A stretch of DNA of 10,233 nt from Candidatus Doudnabacteria bacterium. Its GTDB lineage: Bacteria; Patescibacteriota; Doudnabacteria; UBA920; O2-02-FULL-48-8. Position 1 is the stretch's first letter, and the number at the start of each line of letters is the position of its first letter. Below are positions 1 to 6,215 of the stretch, one piece after another. The notes under the pieces are model-generated. The model was given only the letters and a program-made list of their open reading frames with translations, ran no database searches and had not been told where the DNA came from. Position numbers and translations under genes: made by a program. The stretch lies in NCBI GenBank assembly GCA_016198045.1, contig JACQJI010000038.1, positions 1 through 10,233 on the forward strand. Reading direction: 5' to 3'.

Positions 1-17
1 TAGTAATTAGTAATTAG
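1..17. repeat. Heptad tandem repeat (TAGTAAT)n at window edge
   Basis: The first 17 bases are TAGTAAT-TAGTAAT-TAG, two full copies and a partial one of a 7-base unit. The array probably continues outside the window. The same unit, in either orientation, recurs at 10157-10233. It lies just upstream of the first gene and takes the place where a promoter or ribosome-binding site would be expected; neither is visible in the 23 bases available. Confidence 0.7.
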
Positions 18-23
18 AAACGT

Positions 24-917
24 ATGAAAAAAATTATTTCAAGTTTCTCGATAATCGCCTTGGTCGCGGCTTTCGCCATTGGCGGCACTACCGCGTTCTT
101 CAGCGACACCGAAACATCCACTGGCAACGTCTTCACCGCCGGGTCAATTGACCTGAAGGTGGACAGCCAGTGCCACTACTATCAGTATGATCCGGAAAAT
201 GAAGAAGCCAATGAAGAGGGTTATGTGGACGTAGGCTGTGATGGTTTTGGGGTATGGGAAGAAAGTGATCTTGGAGTCCAACAGTTTTTTGATTTTAGCG
301 ATCTTAAACCAGGTGATTGGGGAGAGGACACTATTTCCCTCCATGTCTATGATAATGACGCTTGGGGACAGTTTAACTTTCAGGTGACTTCCGATAAGGA
401 TAATAGTTGTCAGGAACCCGAAATCGCCGATGTGGACGAACCTGCCTGTGCACAGAATAATGCTGGCGAGCTTCGCTCTCAAACTTTATTCACACTATGG
501 TTGGACCAAGGTTCAACACCAGGATTCCAAAATTACGAACCGGACAGCGAGGAAGAAATTGTCGATGAAGAAGAGGGAGATAATGTCTGGCAGTCAGAAA
601 ACGAGCCAGTGGTCTACACAGAAGCAGTATTAGATAATGGCGATAATGAGGTTGACCTGGCTTCAATCTTAAGTAATACCTTTGAGAGTGTTTGTGAAGG
701 CGATGCAAACGAGGATGGTGATGATGATTATGGATACTGCCATGGGATTGCAGAAGATGGCCGCTTGGTTGGTTCTACAACCTATCAATTTGGCCTAATG
801 TGGTCAATTCCGACGAGTGTAGGCAATGAAGCCCAGACCGATTCGTTCGGCGGCGACGTTGTGTTGAGTGTTGCCCAGCACCGAAATCAGAGCAATCCTT
901 ACGAAGTAGAAGACTAA
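24..917 (+). CDS. TasA/camelysin (CalY)-like secreted protein with SipW-type signal peptide
   Basis: This is a 297-residue exported protein of the TasA/CalY type, whose known members form extracellular fibres in Bacillus. The N-terminus has two lysines, a hydrophobic core (about residues 4-22) and the family hallmark TTAFFSDTETSTGNVFTAGS, with cleavage expected near A24. This is the signal class cut by SipW peptidases, and such a peptidase is the next gene. DLKPGD at 93-98 matches the conserved turn of TasA. There are six cysteines (50, 72, 129, 142, 224, 239), which could pair as disulfides outside the cell. Residues 227-235 read DANEDGDDD, like a calcium-binding loop, and lie between C224 and C239. 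The protein is strongly acidic and has no C-terminal anchor. The ATG at 24 has no Shine-Dalgarno, and the promoter is outside the window. The fibre-forming role is inferred from the family; the family call itself is firm. Confidence 0.85.
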   Translation: MKKIISSFSIIALVAAFAIGGTTAFFSDTETSTGNVFTAGSIDLKVDSQCHYYQYDPENEEANEEGYVDVGCDGFGVWEESDLGVQQFFDFSDLKPGDWGEDTISLHVYDNDAWGQFNFQVTSDKDNSCQEPEIADVDEPACAQNNAGELRSQTLFTLWLDQGSTPGFQNYEPDSEEEIVDEEEGDNVWQSENEPVVYTEAVLDNGDNEVDLASILSNTFESVCEGDANEDGDDDYGYCHGIAEDGRLVGSTTYQFGLMWSIPTSVGNEAQTDSFGGDVVLSVAQHRNQSNPYEVED

Positions 918-955
918 TCGATAGTATTTTCAGCATTCCTTCCCGGCCTCAAGTA

Positions 956-1054
956 CCCCTCTCCGGTCCAGCACCAAAAATTTGGCGCTGGACACCCTCT
1001 CCCAAAATGGGAGAGGGATAAGCGGAAAGGTCAGTTGGGGCTGGGTGTGGAGGG
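956..1054. repeat. Palindromic intergenic repeat with two adjacent hairpins
   Basis: This fills most of the 161-base gap before sipW. Hairpin 1 (966-993) pairs GTCCAGC with GCTGGAC, then after one mismatch continues CCAAA with TTTGG. Hairpin 2 (995-1017) is perfect: CCCTCTCCCA pairs with TGGGAGAGGG around an AAA loop. A second CCCTCTCC at 957-964 could instead pair with GGAGAGGG at 1010-1017, so alternative folds exist. A G-rich tail follows (about 1029-1054). The form resembles the dispersed CCCTCTCCC/GGGAGAGGG palindromes found between genes in many bacteria. No T-run follows hairpin 2, so it is a poor intrinsic terminator. It could stabilise the upstream mRNA 3' end, or reduce sipW expression relative to the structural gene. 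Confidence 0.7.
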
Positions 1055-1060
1055 TTGAAA

Positions 1061-1074
1061 AATAGTTAATAGTT
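1061..1074. repeat. Heptad repeat (AATAGTT)x2 upstream of sipW
   Basis: AATAGTT occurs twice in exact tandem directly before the sipW start codon at 1079, followed by AAAA. It shares the 7-base period of the repeats at 1-17, 4044-4205, 7009-7036 and 10157-10233. No ribosome-binding site is recognisable here. Confidence 0.6.
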
Positions 1075-1078
1075 AAAA

Positions 1079-1615
1079 ATGCCAAGGGCTCTGAAAATTA
1101 CATATTACATAGTATTGGGCTGTCTGGCGCTGGTGGCGTTGCTTTTGATATTCTCTACGTTCTACATTCCCGGCAATATCAAATTCTATGTCGTCCAGTC
1201 CGGATCTATGGAACCGGAGATTAAGACCGGCAGCATTGTGCTGGTCAAGCCAGCCAGCGAATACAAGATCGGCGATGTGATAACTTTTGGTCCAGTAGCC
1301 AAAGGCAAAGTCCCCACCACGCACCGGATAGCGGAAGTAAGAGTGCAAACCGGCGAACCGGTCTATGTAACCAAAGGCGATGCCAATGAAGCCGCTGACA
1401 CCAGAGAAATTAGCAAGAAAGATATTTTCGGCAAGGTTTTATTTGACGTGCCTTTTGTCGGCTACGCCGTGGCTTGGGCCAAAACGCCAGTAGGATTTTT
1501 AATTCTCGTGATTATCCCGGCAGTCCTGATTATTTACGAAGAGAGCAAAAAATTATTTTTGGCGCTTAGGCATTGGCGCAAGAAAGAAGATGAAACAGTC
1601 CCGGACAAAACATAA
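1079..1615 (+). CDS. sipW: SipW-like (ER-type) signal peptidase I
   Basis: This 178-residue membrane protease cuts signal peptides as proteins leave the Sec pathway. The catalytic serine is S43 in SGSMEPEIKTGSIV. The general base is histidine (H82 in TTHRI) rather than the lysine of ordinary bacterial Lep, which places it in the archaeal/eukaryotic ER (Sec11-like) class together with Bacillus SipW. D101 in TKGDAN matches the conserved acidic residue of that class. A membrane helix at about 8-29 precedes the active site, and a second at about 137-153 is followed by a basic tail (RHWRKKE), giving the SipW topology. Known SipW enzymes process TasA-type substrates. Here proteins with that signal type lie on both sides (24-917 and 1590-4352), so it is very likely their dedicated peptidase. 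The start lacks a Shine-Dalgarno. The 3' end overlaps the next gene by 26 bases, suggesting translational coupling. Confidence 0.9.
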   Translation: MPRALKITYYIVLGCLALVALLLIFSTFYIPGNIKFYVVQSGSMEPEIKTGSIVLVKPASEYKIGDVITFGPVAKGKVPTTHRIAEVRVQTGEPVYVTKGDANEAADTREISKKDIFGKVLFDVPFVGYAVAWAKTPVGFLILVIIPAVLIIYEESKKLFLALRHWRKKEDETVPDKT

Positions 1616-4352
1616 GAAAGCAACAACGCTTAGTAAACAAATTTTTGCTTTGCTGGCCATATTGAGCGTATTTAACTATTACGCGCTGTTTTCCGTCAGC
1701 GTAACCAATGCATTTTTTGGCGATGCCGAAACTTCGGATACTAATGGTTTTACCGCCGGCTCCCTTGACTTTTCGCTTGATTCCGAGGCCGACTTTGATC
1801 CAGAAGTGACACCTACAGAGGATGCCACACGCACCGTGACAGTAGAGAACGACGGCAGTTTGGGATTTCAATACCGCGCGCAGGCAGTTAATTTGTCCGG
1901 CGATCTTTGCGGCTCGCTTGATTTAACTGCCGAGTTGGATACAGTGGAGCAATATTCAGAAGCGTTAAGTGGATTTAATATGTTGCCTTTTGTGTTTGAG
2001 GATCCCGAGGAATGGGACTTTACGGTTTCGCTTAATAGTTCGGACGAGAGTTTGCAGAACGAAACTTGCAATTTTGATTTTCAATTTGACGGCTGGCAAG
2101 AAGAGCTGGCCGAAGGTGTTGGCGGGTTTACTGACCAAGAGATTATAAACAACACGGTCACAGCCGGAGAATGGGAGACAGAATGCACTGATCCGACTGT
2201 GGAGATTACCACAGTGGAGACCGGCTCCAGCTTTGACTACGGCGATGCCGACGTGGTGATTAAGAGCGGCGGGGCGCTTCAAAATACTGGCGGCGGCAAC
2301 CTGGCCGTAAGCACTAATTGCGATCTAACTGTGGAAGACGGCGGTGAAATACTGACAGATGAAACGACTAATGCCGGAAGCATTACTCTGACCGTAGGAG
2401 GCAATCTAAGTATCGCGGGAAGTTCGGTTTCCGCAAGCAGCGGCAGCAATTCCAGCACCAATAACGGCGGAGATATTACCATCAATGTTACTGGCGACTT
2501 TACTCTGACCGGCACAGTTACCAGTTTTGGCCAGGAGAATGCGGGCGATATCAGCGTGACTGTCGGTGATACATTTAGCATTTCAAGCACCGGACAATTA
2601 TTCTCCAAGAGCGGAGACAGTTCCAGCACCAATAACGGCGGAGATATTACCATCAATGTTTCTGGCGACTTTACAGTCAGCGGTGAAGTCAATTCTTATG
2701 GATCAGAAAACGCCGGGGATATCACTCTTGACCTCGGAGAAGACTTTTCTATCCCCAGCGGCGGCAAAGTGTATTCCAAAGCCGGCAGCACTTCTTCTAC
2801 CAATACCGGCGGCGATATTACCGGCACAATTGATGGCAACTTGAGTGTTGCAGGCGAGCTGGCAAGTTCTGGCGATGAACAAGCCGGAGACATTGACTTG
2901 ACCGTTTCGGGCACAACTTCAGTGGCTGGTACTTCGATCCAGGCTAAATCTGGTGATACTTCTTCCACCAATACTGGTGGCCTAATTGCCATTACCAGCA
3001 CAGGCAACTTTGCTGTTTCCGGCCTTATAGATGCTTATGGGCAAGAACAAGGCGGAGATATTGAACTGATTACTCAAGGAATCTTTACTCTAACTTCTTC
3101 TGGCACCATTCAAGCCAAGGGTGGTAGTTCGTCTTCTGCTAATAAAGGCGGGAACATTTCGATCATAGCTCGCGGCGGTAATTCTAGCTTTGCCGGCAAT
3201 GTTTTTGCCGGGGCAGACGAAACCGGCGGCAATATTGCCATTACTGTGGCCGGCAATTTGTCTATTTCCGAAGATCAAGACGTTAATGCAGGCACCACTT
3301 CCTCCACCAATACTGGCGGGACTATTGTTTATACAACTTCTGGTTTACTTACCGTCTCATCCGGTATTGAGGCTACTGGTCCGGAAGGTGATGGCTCGAT
3401 TCAGACCAATTACTGCACCAAGGACTTTACTGGCGCGACCTTTGATCCCGCGGCTTTGGAGATTACCAATTGTGATACCGTTGTTTTGAACGAGTATCTT
3501 CCCAATCCGTCAGGATCGGATGATGCCGCAATGCCGGGTGGGGAGTGGGTGGAACTATATAATTATGGCAGCAGCAATGTGAGTGTTGCTGGCTGGGTAC
3601 TCTATGACAGCGATGATGGGAATGAACTGGCAATCACCACTGGCAATACTGATACCGGAGGCACAACTGTGGCTGCTGGCGGATATCTGGTAGTTTACCG
3701 AAACGGTGATGGTGATTTTGAGCTTAACAACAGCGGCGGCGATTCAGTCAGGGTTTATGATGGCGAGATTGGATCCGGCGGCACGCTACGCGATTCAAAC
3801 GTCTATACTAGCGCCGCAGGTGTCGACAAATCATTTGCCAGGATTCCGGATGGGGGCGTATGGGTTGATCCTGTGCCCACGCCTGGCAAACCAAACAAGC
3901 GAACACGAGTAATAGTTGCGGACGAACCGGTTGCGGAAGAAGAACCGCAAGAGGTGAGCCAGCCAGAGGAAATAACCCAACAGCCCGTTGCTTCAGAACC
4001 AGAACTGTCTGAAACGCCTCCAGTTGAAGAAATAGTTGAGGAAACAGATAACAGTGAACAGATAACAGATAACAATTCGACGGAAAGCGCCCCTGTTGAA
4101 AATGAGGAAACAAGCCAAACGGACGAAACAGAAGAACTCTTGCCAGAAGAAGTTAGTGAGGAACCATCAGATACAGATAACAGTGAACAAATAACAGATA
4201 ACAATCCGGCGGAACAAGAACCCGCGATTGAGACAGAAATTCCTGATGAAACGCTAGTTGAAGAATCCCCAACAGAAATTATTGCGCCGGCGGACGAACC
4301 AGCAGCCGTAACTTCAGAACCAAGTTTAGAAGAAGGAGCCAGCAATGAATAA
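1590..4352 (+). CDS. Large secreted protein: TasA-type N-terminus, beta-helix-like array, lamin-tail domain, acidic tail
   Basis: This is a 920-residue exported protein. A long basic N-region (KQSRTKHKK) precedes a hydrophobic stretch (about 17-38) and the SipW-type site NAFFGDAETSDTNGFTAGS, with cleavage expected after A41. Residues 42 to about 170 form a TasA-like beta domain. From about 200 to 600 there is a Ser/Thr/Gly/Asn-rich array with six copies of an SSTNxGG-containing unit of 56-57 residues, probably a right-handed beta-helix. Residues 629-768 look like a lamin-tail domain (VVLNEYLPNP, GEWVELYN, GWVLYDSDDG, FARIPDGG). Residues 769-920 are a Glu/Pro/Thr/Ser-rich tail with no anchor or sorting motif, containing two translated heptad repeats. 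The gene overlaps sipW by 26 bases and the next gene by 8, so the three are an operon. An adhesive or structural role is inferred. The 26-base overlap is retained because the signal peptide needs this ATG. Confidence 0.85.
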   Translation: MKQSRTKHKKATTLSKQIFALLAILSVFNYYALFSVSVTNAFFGDAETSDTNGFTAGSLDFSLDSEADFDPEVTPTEDATRTVTVENDGSLGFQYRAQAVNLSGDLCGSLDLTAELDTVEQYSEALSGFNMLPFVFEDPEEWDFTVSLNSSDESLQNETCNFDFQFDGWQEELAEGVGGFTDQEIINNTVTAGEWETECTDPTVEITTVETGSSFDYGDADVVIKSGGALQNTGGGNLAVSTNCDLTVEDGGEILTDETTNAGSITLTVGGNLSIAGSSVSASSGSNSSTNNGGDITINVTGDFTLTGTVTSFGQENAGDISVTVGDTFSISSTGQLFSKSGDSSSTNNGGDITINVSGDFTVSGEVNSYGSENAGDITLDLGEDFSIPSGGKVYSKAGSTSSTNTGGDITGTIDGNLSVAGELASSGDEQAGDIDLTVSGTTSVAGTSIQAKSGDTSSTNTGGLIAITSTGNFAVSGLIDAYGQEQGGDIELITQGIFTLTSSGTIQAKGGSSSSANKGGNISIIARGGNSSFAGNVFAGADETGGNIAITVAGNLSISEDQDVNAGTTSSTNTGGTIVYTTSGLLTVSSGIEATGPEGDGSIQTNYCTKDFTGATFDPAALEITNCDTVVLNEYLPNPSGSDDAAMPGGEWVELYNYGSSNVSVAGWVLYDSDDGNELAITTGNTDTGGTTVAAGGYLVVYRNGDGDFELNNSGGDSVRVYDGEIGSGGTLRDSNVYTSAAGVDKSFARIPDGGVWVDPVPTPGKPNKRTRVIVADEPVAEEEPQEVSQPEEITQQPVASEPELSETPPVEEIVEETDNSEQITDNNSTESAPVENEETSQTDETEELLPEEVSEEPSDTDNSEQITDNNPAEQEPAIETEIPDETLVEESPTEIIAPADEPAAVTSEPSLEEGASNE
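2451..3470 (+). repeat. Six-copy 168-171 base coding repeat (beta-helix-like array)
   Basis: The codons for the first Ser of the SS(T/A)N marker fall at 2451, 2622, 2793, 2961, 3132 and 3300, giving steps of 171, 171, 168, 171 and 168 bases (57, 57, 56, 57, 56 residues). Each unit contains two related halves of about 28 residues, one starting GGDI and one AGDI. Copies 1 and 2 are nearly identical at DNA level (52 of 53 bases over 2451-2503 versus 2622-2674), so that pair duplicated recently or was homogenised by gene conversion. The others have drifted but keep the period. The pattern fits a solenoid in which each half-unit forms one or two coils. Confidence 0.85.
4044..4205 (+). repeat. Two 33-base copies of a GATAACA heptad repeat inside coding sequence
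   Basis: Bases 4044-4076 and 4173-4205 are the same 33-base block with one difference (G4061 versus A4190). Each contains four heptads: GATAACA, GTGAACA, GATAACA (AATAACA in copy 2), GATAACA. The copies are 129 bases apart, so both are read in the same frame and give TDNSEQITDNN in the acidic tail of the 920-residue protein. The 7-base period matches the non-coding repeats elsewhere in the window. Confidence 0.8.
4331..4338 (+). promoter_or_regulatory. Shine-Dalgarno for the FN3 membrane protein
   Basis: AGAAGGAG lies 6 bases before the ATG at 4345, inside the last codons of the upstream gene. It fixes the start and, with the 8-base ATGAATAA overlap of stop and start, indicates coupled translation. 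It is one of only two clear ribosome-binding sites in the window. Confidence 0.75.
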
Positions 4353-5628
4353 AATTCTTGTCACAATTTTAGGGTTAGCGCTATTGCTGCTCGTGGTGCC
4401 GCAGTCGGCTTTGGCTGATGAGTCGGACTTGGTAGTGGAGTTTGAAGACACGCCGCTGTTTTCCGAATCCGATTTCAAGCCCGGGGATAGCATTATCAAA
4501 TTTATCAAAGTCACTAATAACACTGGTGATACCCAGCCCATCGCGATTGAAGCCATCAACCAGAGCGATCCGGACGAGATGGCCTCCTCTATGGACATTC
4601 TAATCAAAGAGGGCTCAAGCACTCGGTTTTCCAACACGCTTGAGAAATTCTTTGAGGGCGGCGAGACGCTTTTGTCCGATCTGGCCGGAGGCGGGACGCT
4701 GACCCAGTATGATGTCACAGTCAGCTTTAATAGTTCAGCAGGCAATGATTTGCAGGGCAAGGCCTTGGGTTTTGATTTGATTGTTGGGTTTCAGGGCGCG
4801 GAAAGCGGCGGCGGAGGTGGAGGTGGAGGCGGAGGTGGCCCTTTGCCTCCGGGCCTGACAATTCTTGAGGACACAGTCACAGCCACTGATGTTGGCCAGA
4901 CATCAGTCACGATCATCTGGACTACCAGTTATTCCTCAACCAGCCAGGTCGTATATGCCGCGGATGGTGAAGGCTACGCTTTTGAGCTAACTCCGCCCAA
5001 TTACGGCTACCCGCACGCCACAGCCGATGACTCAACTTTTGTCACCAATCATTCGGTTACGATTACGGGATTGACCCCGGGCACGACTTACCATTACCGG
5101 GTCATTTCTCACGCTTCGCCAGCCACAATCAGTTTTGAACATGCGTTTACCACGCTGGGCATTGTCTTGGGAATTGAGCAGCCGCTTGTTTCTACCCCAT
5201 CAGGCCAAGTTGGAAACGGCGCTATAACAGGGCCGAGCAGCGGCGTTTCATTTACCGCTGGCAGAGCGGCTGGTACGACAGAGCAAGGCGCGGCAGAACA
5301 GGAACCGGGCGAAGAGGGCCAAGTTGCGGGTGAGAATATATTTACAGGGGACAGGGAAAGTGAGGAGACTTGCGTTTATAACAATCGCAACGCAACGCCT
5401 TTTATAATTTATGCCTTGCTCGTTTTGATAAGCTATGCTTGGTTGAGAAACAGAACCCGTCTTTCCTGGTACGCAGTTTCAGTTATTCTGACTCTGGCCG
5501 CAGTTTTGCTTTGGTACTATGCCAGTTGTGTCCTGCCTCTATGGCTGCTGCTTGCGATTTTGGGCTGGTTTGTCCTGTTCAGTGCCGTGTTTGAAACAGA
5601 GAAATATCTCGCGCGTCCGAAATTATAA
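4345..5628 (+). CDS. Membrane-anchored surface protein: TasA-like N-domain, poly-Gly hinge, fibronectin-III domain, three C-terminal TM helices
   Basis: This 427-residue protein has a standard signal peptide (about 1-25, ending SALA), not the SipW-type site. Residues 26-152 are a beta-rich domain with DFKPGDSIIKFIKVTNNTGD, which parallels the LKPGD turn of TasA, so it may be a related fold that packs with the TasA-type neighbours. Residues 155-165 are eleven consecutive glycines. Residues 175-272 are a fibronectin type III-like domain (QTSVTIIWTT, SVTITGLTPGTTYHYRVIS). An acidic linker (about 311-342) follows, then three hydrophobic helices at about 352-366, 375-393 and 395-415, and a short basic end. 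It is the last gene of the surface operon and is followed by a perfect-palindrome terminator. The role as a membrane platform for the secreted proteins is an inference. No enzymatic motif is seen. Confidence 0.8.
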   Translation: MNKILVTILGLALLLLVVPQSALADESDLVVEFEDTPLFSESDFKPGDSIIKFIKVTNNTGDTQPIAIEAINQSDPDEMASSMDILIKEGSSTRFSNTLEKFFEGGETLLSDLAGGGTLTQYDVTVSFNSSAGNDLQGKALGFDLIVGFQGAESGGGGGGGGGGGPLPPGLTILEDTVTATDVGQTSVTIIWTTSYSSTSQVVYAADGEGYAFELTPPNYGYPHATADDSTFVTNHSVTITGLTPGTTYHYRVISHASPATISFEHAFTTLGIVLGIEQPLVSTPSGQVGNGAITGPSSGVSFTAGRAAGTTEQGAAEQEPGEEGQVAGENIFTGDRESEETCVYNNRNATPFIIYALLVLISYAWLRNRTRLSWYAVSVILTLAAVLLWYYASCVLPLWLLLAILGWFVLFSAVFETEKYLARPKL

Positions 5629-5642
5629 AAAGATAGCTTGGC

Positions 5643-5675
5643 AGCAAAAAATCGCCTGACAGGCGATTTTTTGCT
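5643..5675. terminator. Perfect-palindrome intrinsic terminator after the surface operon
   Basis: AGCAAAAAATCGCCTG (5643-5658) and its exact reverse complement (5660-5675) flank a single A. The physical hairpin is a GC core, CGCC/GGCG, with a TGACA loop, flanked by six A and six T. It can act in both directions. It lies 15 bases after the stop of the FN3 membrane protein and insulates the next gene from that operon. Confidence 0.85.
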
Positions 5676-5680
5676 ATATT
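5672..5680 (+). promoter_or_regulatory. Candidate extended -10 promoter for the 154-residue orphan gene
   Basis: TGC-TATATT is an extended -10 element (TGnTATAAT with one mismatch), overlapping the last bases of the preceding terminator. No good -35 is found at 17 bases. CTGACA (5656-5661) could serve a second hexamer, TATGCT (5681-5686), but with a long 19-base spacer. Transcription would start near 5687, so the RNA would begin directly with the 5691-5709 hairpin. Confidence 0.4.
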
Positions 5681-5690
5681 TATGCTCAAG

Positions 5691-5732
5691 GGGAACGCCT
5701 GACGTTCCCAAGGAGCGGATGAAACAGGAGGA
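5691..5732 (+). promoter_or_regulatory. 5' leader hairpin and strong Shine-Dalgarno
   Basis: GGGAACG (5691-5697) and CGTTCCC (5703-5709) form a 7-base-pair hairpin with a CCTGA loop near the predicted 5' end. AGGAGGA (5726-5732) is a consensus Shine-Dalgarno 8 bases before the ATG at 5741. Together they suggest a stable, well-translated mRNA. Confidence 0.6.
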
Positions 5733-5740
5733 TAGTAGCT

Positions 5741-6205
5741 ATGATGCTCGCGATTGTACTTGCGTTGACGGCCGTGCTGAGCAGTGATCCGGTCTGGAGT
5801 CCTGAAAGAACCTTCATCGTCGAGGTTTGCGATTCCGATCCGGATGAGATCATCAAGCCGCCGATGTATGGTTATAGGCTGCACATCGGCCCGTTCTCGC
5901 TGTCTGACGGGTTGGAGCTCGGTGTGTTTCGGGATCAGCACTACACCGAGCACGAACACGATACGAGGCAGCGGAATTACCCGGACGGGTTGCCTCCGGG
6001 GATGCTGCCAAACCTTCTGGGTGAAAAGTTTTGGGTGGAGCGGACCCAGAAGGACTTTTACTTCGAAAACCAGGCTTTCCGGCTGTACGTGGCAACTCCG
6101 GAAGGCGTGAAGGGCCGGCCGATCCAGGGAGGCTCGTCGTCGCAGGAGTTCTGCGTCGAAGTCTGGGTGAATTTCACCGCGGTCAACAGACCGACGACTG
6201 AGTAG
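5741..6205 (+). CDS. Orphan protein of unknown function with hydrophobic N-terminus
   Basis: I do not recognise this 154-residue protein. It starts ATGATG after a consensus Shine-Dalgarno, so either methionine could be first. Residues 1-15 (MMLAIVLALTAVLSS) are hydrophobic but lack the basic residues of a normal signal peptide, so export or membrane insertion is only possible. The remainder is mixed beta-like sequence rich in aromatic, acidic and proline residues (for example ERTFIVEVCDSDPDE and GEKFWVERTQKDFYFE), with cysteines at 30 and 138 and a His/Glu/Asp cluster (HYTEHEHD, 67-74). Base composition is higher in G+C than the neighbours: 38 of 60 bases at 5941-6000, against 26 of 60 at 4501-4560. 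With its own leader and terminators on both sides it forms a single-gene transcription unit, possibly acquired from elsewhere. The ORF is well supported by the Shine-Dalgarno and terminator; its function is unknown. Confidence 0.7.
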   Translation: MMLAIVLALTAVLSSDPVWSPERTFIVEVCDSDPDEIIKPPMYGYRLHIGPFSLSDGLELGVFRDQHYTEHEHDTRQRNYPDGLPPGMLPNLLGEKFWVERTQKDFYFENQAFRLYVATPEGVKGRPIQGGSSSQEFCVEVWVNFTAVNRPTTE

Positions 6206-6215
6206 ATACCACGAA

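Noticed and set aside
2279..3278. Several minus-strand open frames opposite the beta-helix array
   Set aside because: They mirror the repetitive Ser/Thr/Gly codon use of the + strand gene, have no initiation signals and no recognisable protein features.
2451..3350. Regularly spaced repeats as a CRISPR array
   Set aside because: The period of 168-171 bases, the open frame throughout and the coding-type divergence show a protein repeat; no cas genes are present.
3803..4345. A 180-codon minus-strand open frame opposite the acidic tail
   Set aside because: It is very rich in Ser because it is the complement of Glu/Thr/Pro codons, so it is a composition artefact.
4807..4839. Poly-Gly tract as a phase-variation switch
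   Set aside because: The tract changes in units of whole Gly codons of mixed GGN type, with no mononucleotide run long enough to cause frameshifts.
5719..5787. Possible 22-codon upstream ORF before the orphan gene, preceded by AAGGAG
   Set aside because: The AAGGAG-to-ATG distance is only 3 bases, the frame overlaps the true start region, and the peptide has no features.
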